A DNA stretch of 64,000 nt from JBCFBK01 sp038562555 (GCA_038562555.1 JBCFBK010000008.1:62001-126000), one strand, 5' to 3'; shown: positions 1 through 9,608, counted from the first letter of the stretch. The notes: generated by a model from the letters alone, not told the origin. Numbers and translations are program-made.

Positions 1-1916
1 ATCCGGTCATGTTTACCGTTGAGATCGGAACAATCGTGATGTTGGTGGTAACCTTGTTCACGCTAACCGGCGACAATTCGCAGGGGAGTTTCGGTTACAA
101 CTTCACCGTTTTTTTGCTCCTGTTTGTAACGTTATTGTTCGCCAATTTTGCCGAAGCCATAGCCGAAGCAAGGGGTAAAGCCCAGGCTGACAGCCTGCGG
201 AAAACAAGGGAAGAAACCCCGGCAAAGCTGGAAAACGGTGAAACAATTTCATCTTCCCAGCTTAAAAAAGGTGATATTTTTATCTGCGAAACGGGAGATA
301 TCATTCCAACCGACGGGGAAATCATGGAAGGGCTGGCAACGATTGACGAAAGCGCCATAACCGGCGAAAGCGCTCCGGTGATCCGTGAAGCGGGTGGGGA
401 TAAAAGTTCGGTTACCGGCGGAACGAAAGTGCTTTCGGACCGGATTAAAGTGGAAGTAACCACCAAACCCGGTGAAAGCTTTTTAGATAAAATGATCGCA
501 CTGGTTGAAGGCGCCTCACGAAAAAAGACGCCCAACGAAATAGCGCTGACCATCCTGCTCGCAGGATTTACACTGGTTTTTATTATCGTGACGGTCACCT
601 TAAAACCCTTTGCCGGTTATGCCAATACAACGATTACCATTTCGGCATTCATTGCCTTGTTTGTATGTCTCATTCCTACAACCATTGGCGGATTACTTTC
701 AGCAATAGGGATTGCCGGAATGAACCGGGCCTTGATGGCAAACGTGATCACCAAATCGGGTAAAGCTGTAGAAACGGCCGGTGACCTCGATGTGCTGCTT
801 CTGGACAAAACCGGGACCATTACTATTGGCAACCGGAAAGCGACTCAATTCCATTCCGTTAGCGGCGTCGATAAACAGTATCTCATGCACCGGGCTACAT
901 TGAGTTCGATTGCCGATGAAACTCCCGAAGGAAAATCGATCGTGGAACTGGCAGGGATTGACCTTCGTGATATCAGGCTGGAGAAACCCCGGTTTATCAA
1001 ATTCAGCGCACAAACCCGCTGTTCAGGAGTTGAATTCGGGAACACCAGTATCAGAAAGGGAGCTTTCGATGCAATCAGGGACATTGTTGAACGAGCCGGA
1101 CAGGAACTGCCTCAGGGAACTGAATCTATTGTGACGAAAATATCGTCAGATGGCGGTACCCCGCTGGTTGTGATCGAAAACAATGAAGTCCTTGGGGTCA
1201 TTGAATTGCAGGACATCATTAAACCCGGCATTCGCGACCGGTTCGAACGGTTAAGAAAAATGGGTGTGAAGACCGTGATGGTCACCGGCGATAACCCGCT
1301 CACCGCAAAATACATTGCTGAAAAGGCCGGTGTGGACGATTATATCGCCGAGGCCAAACCCGAAGACAAGCTGGAATACATTAAAAAAGAGCAGGCCCAG
1401 GGTCGCCTGGTAGCCATGATGGGCGACGGAACAAACGACGCGCCTGCCCTGGCACAGGCCGATGTGGGTGTAGCCATGAACAGTGGCACCCAGGCTGCCA
1501 AAGAAGCAGGCAACATGGTGGATCTGGATAACGATCCGACCAAGCTGATCGAGATTGTGGAGATAGGGAAGCAATTGCTGATGACCCGCGGGGCGCTGAC
1601 CACCTTTAGTATTGCAAACGATGTAGCTAAATACTTTGCTATCATCCCTGCTTTATTCATTACTTCTATTCCTGCCCTGCAGGGACTAAATATTATGAAT
1701 CTGACCAGTCCGGAGAGCGCGATCTTATCGGCAGTCATTTTCAATGCCATTATTATCCCCTTGCTGATCCCTCTGGCACTGAAAGGAGTGGCCTATAAAC
1801 CCATCGGCGCAAACGCCCTGCTCCGCAGGAACCTGTTCATCTACGGACTGGGCGGAATTATTGTTCCCTTCATCGGGATCAAACTGATCGATTTACTTGT
1901 ATCAACAATGGTGTGA
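1..1916 (+). CDS. kdpB: Potassium-transporting ATPase subunit KdpB (5' partial)
   Basis: This is the P-type ATPase subunit that powers high-affinity K+ uptake by the inner-membrane KdpFABC complex. The frame is already open at the first bases (codons for P-V come before the ATG at 9, as in the family motif NPVMFxVEIG), so the start lies upstream of the window and roughly 40 residues are missing. From the Met at base 9, the visible motifs are the actuator TGES (about residue 118), the phosphorylation motif DKTGTIT with its Asp codon at 804-806, and the hinge motif GDGTNDAPALAQADVG. Several membrane helices are seen, including the selectivity-type helix around IPTTIGGLLSAIG. KdpC follows after 54 bases, and kdpA is expected just upstream. 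The motifs leave no real alternative. Confidence 0.97.
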   Translation, partial: PVMFTVEIGTIVMLVVTLFTLTGDNSQGSFGYNFTVFLLLFVTLLFANFAEAIAEARGKAQADSLRKTREETPAKLENGETISSSQLKKGDIFICETGDIIPTDGEIMEGLATIDESAITGESAPVIREAGGDKSSVTGGTKVLSDRIKVEVTTKPGESFLDKMIALVEGASRKKTPNEIALTILLAGFTLVFIIVTVTLKPFAGYANTTITISAFIALFVCLIPTTIGGLLSAIGIAGMNRALMANVITKSGKAVETAGDLDVLLLDKTGTITIGNRKATQFHSVSGVDKQYLMHRATLSSIADETPEGKSIVELAGIDLRDIRLEKPRFIKFSAQTRCSGVEFGNTSIRKGAFDAIRDIVERAGQELPQGTESIVTKISSDGGTPLVVIENNEVLGVIELQDIIKPGIRDRFERLRKMGVKTVMVTGDNPLTAKYIAEKAGVDDYIAEAKPEDKLEYIKKEQAQGRLVAMMGDGTNDAPALAQADVGVAMNSGTQAAKEAGNMVDLDNDPTKLIEIVEIGKQLLMTRGALTTFSIANDVAKYFAIIPALFITSIPALQGLNIMNLTSPESAILSAVIFNAIIIPLLIPLALKGVAYKPIGANALLRRNLFIYGLGGIIVPFIGIKLIDLLVSTMV

Positions 1917-1939
1917 GATGTAAAAAGTTCACATCTCAC
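1913..1939. repeat. Inverted repeat between kdpB and kdpC
   Basis: GTGAGATGT (1913-1921) and ACATCTCAC (1931-1939) are perfect 9-base complements around a 9-base loop. The 5' arm includes the kdpB stop codon. A further copy of ATCTCACATT sits at 1961-1970, directly before the kdpC ATG. It could form an intercistronic mRNA hairpin. There is no U tract, so it is unlikely to be a strong terminator. Confidence 0.6.
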
Positions 1940-1970
1940 ATTTTACATTTCAAATTTTAGATCTCACATT

Positions 1971-2546
1971 ATGAATACGATGAAAAAGAATATAGTACCG
2001 GCAATAAGACTTACATTGGTATGCATGGTCTTCTTCATGGGCATATACACTCTCATCCTGCTTGGGATTGCCCAATTGGCACCCAACAAAGGGAAAGGAT
2101 TAACAATCACACAAAATGGTACAACTTATCATGTAAATGTCGGACAGTCTTTTACCCGGAATCAATACTTCTGGTCGAGACCTTCGGCTGTCGGTTATAA
2201 TGCTGCCGGTTCGGGCGGTAGTAATAAAGGACCGTTAAACCCGGAATACCTGGCTGAAGTACAGGCACGTATTGATACGTTCCTGGTTCACAATCCCGGC
2301 GTTGAAAAAGCTGAGATCCCGGCCGACCTGGTGACCGCCAGCGGCAGCGGATTAGATCCTCATATTTCGGTGCAGGCCGCCAAAGTGCAGGTGAAACGGA
2401 TTGCGAAGATCCGGAGCGTTTCAGAAGACGATTTACTTCAGCTTATTCGGGAGAATACTGAAAAGCCCCTGCTGGGGTTATTGGGTACTGAAAGGATTAA
2501 TGTGCTTAAATTAAATCTGGCATTGGACAGGATGAATCATCGTTAG
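1971..2546 (+). CDS. kdpC: Potassium-transporting ATPase subunit KdpC
   Basis: KdpC is the small single-pass subunit that stabilises the KdpFABC complex and assists ATP binding. The 191-residue length fits the family. One N-terminal membrane helix is seen at about residues 10-33. It is followed by the family motifs RPSAVGYNAAGSGGSN (about residues 71-86) and VTASGSGLDPHIS (about 122-134). The ATG at 1971 is used here; a second in-frame ATG three codons later is also possible. It is 54 bases after kdpB in the same operon. Confidence 0.96.
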   Translation: MNTMKKNIVPAIRLTLVCMVFFMGIYTLILLGIAQLAPNKGKGLTITQNGTTYHVNVGQSFTRNQYFWSRPSAVGYNAAGSGGSNKGPLNPEYLAEVQARIDTFLVHNPGVEKAEIPADLVTASGSGLDPHISVQAAKVQVKRIAKIRSVSEDDLLQLIRENTEKPLLGLLGTERINVLKLNLALDRMNHR

Positions 2547-2654
2547 TTTGGATGGTTCTTTTTACCATACCACCAGAATACGATTCCTTAGCTCATAGCA
2601 AATGGTTTCCTGTTTTACCACCCTAAATATGTGACTTACGGCTATTTCTTATTG

Positions 2655-2662
2655 TAACTTTG
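2655..2662 (+). promoter_or_regulatory. Candidate -7 element before the kdpD-like gene
   Basis: TAACTTTG matches the Bacteroidota -7 consensus TAnnTTTG and lies 16 bases before the ATG at 2678. No convincing TTTG is found at the -33 position, so this is a weak call. If real, it would let the sensor genes be transcribed apart from kdpBC. Confidence 0.3.
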
Positions 2663-2677
2663 ATTAAAATCCGACTG

Positions 2678-3802
2678 ATGATTGAAAAAGAACAAAATGT
2701 TCAGCACTTTCTTGATTTGATAAAGAGATCAAGGCGCGGTAAGTTCAAAATCTACATCGGTATGAGCGCCGGTGTAGGTAAAACTTACCGGATGCTTCAG
2801 GAAGCACATATCTTACTGCGCAATGGCATTGATGTAAAACTGGGATATATCGAAACCCACAGACGCGACGAAGTGGAAGAATTACTCAATGGATTACCGG
2901 TTATTCCCAGAAGAAAGATTTTTTACAAAAGCCGCGAAGTGGAGGAAATGGATTTACAGGCCATCCTGAATTTAAGGCCGGAAGTGGTGATTATCGATGA
3001 GCTGGCGCATACGAATGTCCCCGGAAGTAAAAATGAAAAGCGCTGGCAGGATGTATTGGATGTGATCGATGCAGGGATCAATGTGATCAGCGCTATCAAT
3101 ATCCAGCATATTGAAAGCTTAAATGAAGATGTAAAAAAAATATCGGGGATAGAAGCAAAAGAACGCATCCCGGACAACGTTCTGGTGATGGCTGACGAGG
3201 TAGTTAATATTGACCTTCCTGCTGACGAACTCATTACCCGGCTTAAAGAGGGCAAAATTTATACAAAGGACAAGATAGAAACGGCGCTGAGCAATTTTTT
3301 CAGGACTGAGAATATCTTGCAATTGAGGCAATTGGCGCTTAAAGAAGTAGCATCGCAGGTCGAACGGAAGGTGGAAAGGGAAATTCCCAAAAATTTTCCA
3401 CAGTACCGGGAAAGGTTCCTGGCCTGCATCAGCACGAATGAGAAAACGGCCAAAACCGTTATCAGAAAAACAGCTCGTTTGGCTAATTTTTACAGTAGTA
3501 AATGGTACGTGGTTTATGTGCAGACACCCCGGGAAAATTCCGACAAGATTGCACTTGCCAAACAGAGACACCTGATTAACAATTTTAAACTGGCCACAGA
3601 AATGGGTGCAGAAATTATCAAAGTAAAAAGTGACCGGGTCGCCAAGGCAATTATTGAACAGGCTGTTGAACGGGGAATTTCAACGGTTTGCATTGGCAGG
3701 CCGCGTTTCAACTTATTGAAACTGATTTTGGCGACAAATATTTTTAATGATCTGCTGAAAAAACTTTCTTCAAATAAAATTGACATTGTAATACTTTCAT
3801 AG
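2678..3802 (+). CDS. kdpD: KdpD N-terminal sensor module as a separate protein
   Basis: This 374-residue protein corresponds to the cytoplasmic N-terminal half of KdpD. It has a KdpD domain with Walker A GMSAGVGKT (residues 28-36) and a Walker B-like VVIIDELAHTNVPG, then a universal-stress-protein-like domain from about residue 245. The membrane helices and histidine kinase of full-length KdpD are absent and are instead encoded by the next gene. The ATG at 2678 is preferred over an in-frame TTG at 2660 because the TTG overlaps a promoter-like element and adds unconserved residues. Its TAG stop touches the ATG of the kinase gene at 3803. By family knowledge it should sense K+ status or bind cyclic di-AMP; that is inference here. 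Confidence 0.9.
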   Translation: MIEKEQNVQHFLDLIKRSRRGKFKIYIGMSAGVGKTYRMLQEAHILLRNGIDVKLGYIETHRRDEVEELLNGLPVIPRRKIFYKSREVEEMDLQAILNLRPEVVIIDELAHTNVPGSKNEKRWQDVLDVIDAGINVISAINIQHIESLNEDVKKISGIEAKERIPDNVLVMADEVVNIDLPADELITRLKEGKIYTKDKIETALSNFFRTENILQLRQLALKEVASQVERKVEREIPKNFPQYRERFLACISTNEKTAKTVIRKTARLANFYSSKWYVVYVQTPRENSDKIALAKQRHLINNFKLATEMGAEIIKVKSDRVAKAIIEQAVERGISTVCIGRPRFNLLKLILATNIFNDLLKKLSSNKIDIVILS

Positions 3803-5530
3803 ATGAAGATTAAAACAAAACTGATTTTAGGTCTTGGTTCGCTTTTCGGCCTGATAATCATCCTGAACATATTGGGAATTCTAAAAATCAAGACCCTGTC
3901 AAATGCAACTGACAATATTCTGGTTGATAATTACATTACCCTTGAATATGCCAGGAATATGCTAAAAGCGGTCGATAAAATCCGGGAAGATGAAAAAGCA
4001 ATTGAAATTTTTGAGGACCATCTGAAAAAACAACAAAATAACATTACTGAGGTGGGGGAAGCTGAATTTACAGAAAGCCTCGCAGCGCATTTCAGGAAAT
4101 TAAAGGAAAATCCGGCTGATTCAGTTGCTCCCGTTGAAATAAGAAACGATCTAAACCGGATCATGCACCTGAATATGTCTGCCATTCAGGAAAAAAGCGC
4201 AATTGCCCAAAAAAAAGCGTCCAAAGCGATTTTATGGATAGGAGTTACCGCAACCTTTTGTTTTATTATTGCTTTTGTTTTATTGCTGAGGCTACCGGGA
4301 AATATTGCCAATACAATAAGAGAACTGACCGAAAGTATCCGCCAGATAGCTGCAAAAAATTACTCGCAAAGGATACGGTTTGAGACGCACAATGAATTCG
4401 GAGAATTGGCAAGGACGTTTAACACAATGGCACAGGAACTGGAAGAATACAATAACAGTAATATTGCCAAACTAATGATGGCCATAAAAAGGATGGAAGC
4501 GTTGATAGAAAAAATGAACGAACCGGTCTTTGGGCTTGATGAAAGCAAAATAATCATTTTCGCCAATGATGAGGCCAGGAAGATTACAGGTTTGGGAAAA
4601 GGGCAACTCGTTGGCAAAAATGCCGAAGAACTTGCTGTTAGCAATGATTTGATACGGGAATTGCTACAGGAGCTTTTCGGAGCGAAACAAAAGAACAGAA
4701 AAGAACCGTTAAAAATATTTGCCGACGGGAAAGAAAGTTATTTCGAAAAAGAAATTTTAAACGTTACACTGGAACCTCAAGGCACTCAGGATAAAAAAAT
4801 GATCAGCCACGTAATTCTGCTGAGAAATGTAACTTCCTATAAAGAACTCGATTTTGCCAAAACCAATTTTATTGCAACAGTCTCACATGAATTTAAAACG
4901 CCGATATCGTCCATTAAAATGAGCCTGCAACTGTTGGAGAATAACCGAATCGGGCCGTTAAACGAGGAACAAAAAAATTTAGTCAGCAGCATAAAAGATG
5001 ACGCCGCCCGGCTTTTAAATATTACGGGCGAATTGCTGAACATGACCCAGGTTGAAAGCGGAAATATTCAGTTAAACATTATGCCTGCCAATCCGAAAGA
5101 TATTTTGGAGTACGCAATCAAGGCTAATAAAGTGCCGGCCGGGCAAAAGAAAGTATCGTTTGAAATTGCAGGTTTTGAGGAGTTGCCCAAAGTGCTTGCC
5201 GACAGGGAAAAAACCGCATGGGTACTTACTAATCTTATTTCAAATGCCATACGTTACTCTTATGATAATTCCAAAATTATTATGTCGGCAGAGAATGCTG
5301 GTAAATGCGTTAAGTTGTCTGTAAAAGATACCGGTCAGGGTATTGCGCCGGAATATAAAAGCAAAATATTCGACCGTTATTTCCGGGCTCCCGGATCAAA
5401 GAGGGACGGGACGGGCCTTGGACTTGCCATCAGCAAAGAATTTATTGAGGCACAGGGCGGACAAATAACTGTTGAAAGCGATTTAGGCGCCGGTAGTATA
5501 TTCACCATCACTTTGAACAAGGCTACATAA
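3803..5530 (+). CDS. Sensor histidine kinase (HAMP-PAS-HisKA-HATPase) paired with KdpD module
   Basis: This is a 575-residue inner-membrane sensor kinase. There are two membrane helices (about residues 7-27 and 143-163) flanking a periplasmic region of about 115 residues. They are followed by a HAMP linker (about 165-215), a PAS domain (about 230-345), the H-box SHEFKTPISS with its phospho-accepting His at residue 362, and an ATPase domain with N-box NLISNAIRYS, DTGQGI and GTGLGLAI. The start codon directly abuts the stop of the KdpD-module gene, so the two are co-translated and probably function together. No response regulator (KdpE) is present downstream; it must be upstream or elsewhere. 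Confidence 0.93.
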   Translation: MKIKTKLILGLGSLFGLIIILNILGILKIKTLSNATDNILVDNYITLEYARNMLKAVDKIREDEKAIEIFEDHLKKQQNNITEVGEAEFTESLAAHFRKLKENPADSVAPVEIRNDLNRIMHLNMSAIQEKSAIAQKKASKAILWIGVTATFCFIIAFVLLLRLPGNIANTIRELTESIRQIAAKNYSQRIRFETHNEFGELARTFNTMAQELEEYNNSNIAKLMMAIKRMEALIEKMNEPVFGLDESKIIIFANDEARKITGLGKGQLVGKNAEELAVSNDLIRELLQELFGAKQKNRKEPLKIFADGKESYFEKEILNVTLEPQGTQDKKMISHVILLRNVTSYKELDFAKTNFIATVSHEFKTPISSIKMSLQLLENNRIGPLNEEQKNLVSSIKDDAARLLNITGELLNMTQVESGNIQLNIMPANPKDILEYAIKANKVPAGQKKVSFEIAGFEELPKVLADREKTAWVLTNLISNAIRYSYDNSKIIMSAENAGKCVKLSVKDTGQGIAPEYKSKIFDRYFRAPGSKRDGTGLGLAISKEFIEAQGGQITVESDLGAGSIFTITLNKAT

Positions 5531-5567
5531 AAATCAGGTAGCTTAATTTTAGCGTTTCCCGGGTACT

Positions 5568-6575
5568 TTATTCGTATTCTTCTGTTAACAGCAATTTAAA
5601 TCCTTCGGAAGCATAGGTTTTAAAGATGCCCTGTTCATCGGTATAAATAAAATAAGCCTCAAGGTCGTTTCTCGAATTGACTATTGCAACCGATTTTTCC
5701 AGACCAGATACCATAAAAGCAGTGGCAAAAGCATCGGCTACCATACAACTGTCGGCCAGTACGGTGGCGCTTAACAGGCTGCTTAAAGCCGGATAACCTG
5801 ATTTAGGGTCGATGGTATGGGCGTATTTTTTTCCGTCAACAACATAAAATTTATGATAATTTCCCGATGTCGCCAGGGCTTTATCCTTTAACTGCACAAT
5901 TGCCTTAAGCTCTTGATTAGTTGTATTATTATCATCTGGTTTACTGATTCCAATTTTCCAATATGCTCCTTTTGGATTTTTACCACAGGCAACTACTTCT
6001 CCGCCAATTTCCACCATATAATTTTCACATCCCTGCTCCGCCAGATACCCTGCCACCAGGTCGCACATATAACCTTCGGCAAGGGCGTTGCAATCAAGCA
6101 TGGTATTCGGGTGTTGCTTTACAATCTTGCCGTCTGACAGGCGAATCTTTTTGTATCCAACAAGCTGTCTAAGTGAATCAATCCGTTCCTGTGTAATCTT
6201 TTCCCTGTTTTTGAATCCAAACCCCCATGCATTGACCAATGGAGCAATGGTGATATCAAAAGCGCCGTTGGTGGCTTCCGAGATTTCCATCGCTTTTTTA
6301 TAAACGGTCAAAAAGCAGTTATCCAAAACAGTATCCCTGTTTTGATTAACTTTGGAAATAGTACTGTAGGGGTCAAAGGTCGATAATGAATGGTTAACCT
6401 TATCCATGGTTTTAACGATACCCTCCCGCAGGTCGGCACCATCAGGGCTTTCGTAGGTTATATGGTAAGTTGTCCCATGGTCAAACCCTTCATTAAAAAT
6501 GTACTTGCCCTTTTCATTGCAAGCCCCGAATATGACAGCAATAAAAAAAGTGATTCGTGTGATCTGTTGTACCAT
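5568..6575 (-). CDS. apbE: FAD:protein FMN transferase, ApbE family lipoprotein
   Basis: ApbE attaches FMN to Thr residues of periplasmic or membrane flavoproteins such as the Rnf and Nqr subunits. The start chosen at 6575 gives a lipoprotein signal peptide ending in FGAC, with the lipidated Cys at residue 19. The longer frame, beginning at 6677, adds 34 unconvincing residues. Visible motifs are LDCNALAEGYMCD, GGEVVACGKNPKGAYW, ATSGNYHKF, HTIDPKSGYP and the Mg-binding DSCMVADAFATAF. The length of 335 is normal. It converges on the kdp kinase gene with a 37-base gap and no obvious target flavoprotein nearby. Confidence 0.95.
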   Translation of the reverse strand: MVQQITRITFFIAVIFGACNEKGKYIFNEGFDHGTTYHITYESPDGADLREGIVKTMDKVNHSLSTFDPYSTISKVNQNRDTVLDNCFLTVYKKAMEISEATNGAFDITIAPLVNAWGFGFKNREKITQERIDSLRQLVGYKKIRLSDGKIVKQHPNTMLDCNALAEGYMCDLVAGYLAEQGCENYMVEIGGEVVACGKNPKGAYWKIGISKPDDNNTTNQELKAIVQLKDKALATSGNYHKFYVVDGKKYAHTIDPKSGYPALSSLLSATVLADSCMVADAFATAFMVSGLEKSVAIVNSRNDLEAYFIYTDEQGIFKTYASEGFKLLLTEEYE

Positions 6576-6827
6576 ATCATATGCATTTCCGGCAAAGATA
6601 GCTGGATTTATCGCAACCCGGTCTACATGGAAATGATACTCAGACGTTGTCTCTTTATGGATATGTATAGTCAACACCCGCAGGAAAGCGACTTTTTATA
6701 AAAATATCGGAGAAAATCATCCCGCGGTCCATAAAAAAAATCTCGTCGAATCTTGCTTTTTATTTTAAAAAAGGTTAATTTTATTTTTTATCAAAAGAGA
6801 ATTATTATCATTTAAAAATAAATCTAT

Positions 6828-7259
6828 ATGTCTTTGGACGAGGTGCGGGATAAACTTATACACAGCGGTTTAAAAGTTACTCCTCAGCGGGTTGCTATAT
6901 TGGAAGCGGTTGTAAATCTTAATAACCACCCGACAGTTGAACAGATAATTGACTACATCCGGATCAGTCAGCCGAATATATCGACGGCAACAGTTTACAA
7001 AGTACTGGATGCGCTTGTGGAGAATGCTCTTATTAAAAGAGTTAACACAGAAAGGGACATAACCCGATATGATGCGATTCTGGAACCGCATCATCACATT
7101 TATTATCCGGATTCCAACACTATTGAAGACTATATCGACCATGAGCTGACTGATTTGTTGAAGACACATTTTGGGAAAAAGGAAATACCGGGAGTAATAA
7201 TTGAGGACATAAAACTCCAGATTGTCGGCAGATGTAAAAAAACGGCCGCAGAAAAATGA
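6828..7259 (+). CDS. Fur/PerR-family transcriptional repressor
   Basis: This is a 143-residue winged-helix metalloregulator of the Fur superfamily. The N-terminal half reads as a typical Fur DNA-binding domain (VTPQRVAILEAV, then NISTATVYKVLDALVE). The dimerisation part keeps the HHHIYY segment. The two Cys that normally follow this His cluster (CxxC) are Tyr and Ser here, and there is only one Cys near the C-terminus, so the structural zinc site is absent. It sits 55 bases before katG on the same strand, which suggests a peroxide-responsive (PerR-like) role controlling katG. The upstream region is very A+T rich, as expected for Fur/PerR boxes. Confidence 0.88.
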   Translation: MSLDEVRDKLIHSGLKVTPQRVAILEAVVNLNNHPTVEQIIDYIRISQPNISTATVYKVLDALVENALIKRVNTERDITRYDAILEPHHHIYYPDSNTIEDYIDHELTDLLKTHFGKKEIPGVIIEDIKLQIVGRCKKTAAEK

Positions 7260-7314
7260 ATTGTTTAAGTCATGGATTTATAATCACAAACACAATAATT
7301 AAAACTGGTTAAAT

Positions 7315-9591
7315 ATGGAAGAAAATTCGGAAAACATCAGCAAATGCCCCGTTACAGGCGCCGTGAGAAAGCATGCTACCGGAATGGGGGGTACTAAGAA
7401 TACAAATTGGTGGCCAAATCAGCTAAAAATGAGCATATTGCGCCAACATTCCTGCAAATCGAACCCAATGGGAGAGGATTTTAACTATGCAGAAGAATTC
7501 AAAAGTCTGGACCTGGCTGCTGTAAAAGAGGACCTTCATAAGCTAATGACCGACTCACAGGAATGGTGGCCTGCCGATTTCGGGCATTATGGCCCGTTTT
7601 TTATTCGTATGGCCTGGCATAGTGCAGGTACCTACCGTACGGGCGACGGGCGTGGCGGAGCGGGTAGCGGACAACAACGGTTTGCCCCGCTCAACAGCTG
7701 GCCCGACAACGTTAATCTTGATAAGGCACGCCGGCTGCTTTGGCCGGTCAAGCAAAAATATGGTAAGAAAATTTCATGGGCTGACCTGATGATCTTAGCC
7801 GGTAATGTAGCTTTGGAATCGATGGGATTCAAAACTTTTGGTTTCGCCGGAGGACGTGAGGATGTATGGGAACCGGAGGAAGATGTTTACTGGGGGGCTG
7901 AAACAAAGTGGCTTGGCGGTGATGTTCGATATGCTCACGGATCGGAGGGGGTCGAAAAAGAAGGCGCTGTTGTCGTCTCCGATGACGACGCCGACGGAGA
8001 TATACATTCCCGCAAGCTGGAAAATCCACTTGCCGCAGTCCAGATGGGGTTAATCTATGTTAATCCGGAAGGACCTGATGGAAATCCGGATCCCATAGCA
8101 GCCGCGCATGATATCCGTGAAACCTTTAAACGTATGGCTATGAATGATGAAGAAACCGTGGCGCTTATTGCAGGTGGTCATACTTTCGGTAAAACACATG
8201 GTGCCGGGGAAGCTACACATGTAGGGCCGGAACCTGAAGCGGCGCCTATTGAAGAACAAGGGCTGGGATGGAAAAGCAGTTTTGGTACCGGAAAAGGCGG
8301 TGATGCGATTACCAGCGGCCTGGAAGTCACCTGGACGCAAACTCCTGCCAAGTGGAGTTATTATTTTTTCGAAAATCTCTTTAAATATGAGTGGGAACTA
8401 ACAAAAAGTCCGGCAGGGGCGCATCAATGGGTAGCAAAGAACGCAGGAAATGTCATACCTGATGCCCATGATCCGTCTAAAGCCCATGCGCCGACCATGC
8501 TTACAACCGACCTTTCGTTGCGTTTCGACCCGGCATATGAAAAAATTTCAAGGCGTTTCTACGAACACCCCCTTGAATTTGCCGATGCCTTTGCCCGCGC
8601 ATGGTTTAAATTAACCCACCGGGACATGGGGCCGCGTTCGCGTTATTTGGGACCGGAAGTGCCAAAAGAAGAACTTCTTTGGCAAGATCCGATACCTGAG
8701 GTTAATCATCCGCTTATCGATGAAAGTGATATTGCCGGACTGAAAATCAGTATATTGACCTCCGGTCTGTCGGTTTCGGAACTGGTATCCACGGCCTGGG
8801 CTTCGGCCTCTACTTTTCGCGGTTCCGACAAACGGGGCGGGGCAAACGGTGCGCGCATTCGTCTTGCTCCCCAGAAAGACTGGGCTGTGAATAATCCTGC
8901 CCGGTTGGCGAAGGTTCTGGGAAAGCTGGAAAGCATTCAAAACCAGTTCAGTACTATTTCGGGTAATGGTAAAAAAGTCTCGCTCGCCGACCTGATTGTA
9001 TTGGGTGGTTGCGCAGGCGTTGAAAAAGCGGCAAAGGATGCCGGCTATAACATCGCCGTTCCGTTCACACCCGGGCGTATGGATGCCTCACAGGATCAGA
9101 CCGATCCGGAGTCGTTCAGCGTACTGGAGCCAATAGCCGATGGCTTTCGTAATTTTTTGAAGGCAAAGTACAACGTCTCAACAGAAGAGTTGTTGGTTGA
9201 CAAAGCCCAACTGCTTACCTTAACTCCTCCGGAAATGACCGTACTTATTGGGGGTATGCGGGTATTGAATACCAATTTTGACAATTCAAGGCATGGCGTT
9301 TTTACCGAGAAACCAGAGATACTTACGAATGATTTTTTTGTGAACCTGCTTGATATGTCTACCGTGTGGATGCCGGCCGCTGAAGACAAAGAGACCTTTA
9401 CCGGACGCGACCGCAAAACAGGTGAAATAAAATGGACGGCAACCCGGGCCGACCTTATTTTCGGATCAAATTCCGAACTTAGGGCGCTTTCGGAAACCTA
9501 TGGCAGTTCGGATGCCGGGGAAAAATTCGTGGCGGATTTTGTTGCTGCATGGAACAAAGTCATGAATCTCGACCGCTTTGATCTGAAATAA
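7315..9591 (+). CDS. katG: Catalase-peroxidase KatG
   Basis: This is a bifunctional haem enzyme that removes H2O2. The 758-residue length fits the family. Distal residues Arg98, Trp101 and His102 are visible in FIRMAWHSAGTYR. The proximal His289 is in AGGHTFGKTHGAG. The Met-Tyr-Trp adduct residues are all present (Trp101, Tyr248 in GLIYVNPEGP, Met274 in RMAMND), so full catalase activity is expected. The C-terminal haem-less repeat is complete. It lies directly downstream of the PerR/Fur-like regulator and is presumably controlled by it. It ends before a hairpin shared with convergent mnmE. Confidence 0.98.
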   Translation: MEENSENISKCPVTGAVRKHATGMGGTKNTNWWPNQLKMSILRQHSCKSNPMGEDFNYAEEFKSLDLAAVKEDLHKLMTDSQEWWPADFGHYGPFFIRMAWHSAGTYRTGDGRGGAGSGQQRFAPLNSWPDNVNLDKARRLLWPVKQKYGKKISWADLMILAGNVALESMGFKTFGFAGGREDVWEPEEDVYWGAETKWLGGDVRYAHGSEGVEKEGAVVVSDDDADGDIHSRKLENPLAAVQMGLIYVNPEGPDGNPDPIAAAHDIRETFKRMAMNDEETVALIAGGHTFGKTHGAGEATHVGPEPEAAPIEEQGLGWKSSFGTGKGGDAITSGLEVTWTQTPAKWSYYFFENLFKYEWELTKSPAGAHQWVAKNAGNVIPDAHDPSKAHAPTMLTTDLSLRFDPAYEKISRRFYEHPLEFADAFARAWFKLTHRDMGPRSRYLGPEVPKEELLWQDPIPEVNHPLIDESDIAGLKISILTSGLSVSELVSTAWASASTFRGSDKRGGANGARIRLAPQKDWAVNNPARLAKVLGKLESIQNQFSTISGNGKKVSLADLIVLGGCAGVEKAAKDAGYNIAVPFTPGRMDASQDQTDPESFSVLEPIADGFRNFLKAKYNVSTEELLVDKAQLLTLTPPEMTVLIGGMRVLNTNFDNSRHGVFTEKPEILTNDFFVNLLDMSTVWMPAAEDKETFTGRDRKTGEIKWTATRADLIFGSNSELRALSETYGSSDAGEKFVADFVAAWNKVMNLDRFDLK

Positions 9592-9608
9592 GACAAAATG
9601 CCATATTG

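Noticed and set aside
2660..2677. TTG start for the KdpD-module gene
   Set aside because: It overlaps a promoter-like -7 motif and adds six residues without conservation; the ATG at 2678 is better.
6576..6677. Longer N-terminus for ApbE
   Set aside because: It would bury the lipoprotein signal peptide; the ATG at 6575 gives a proper lipobox.
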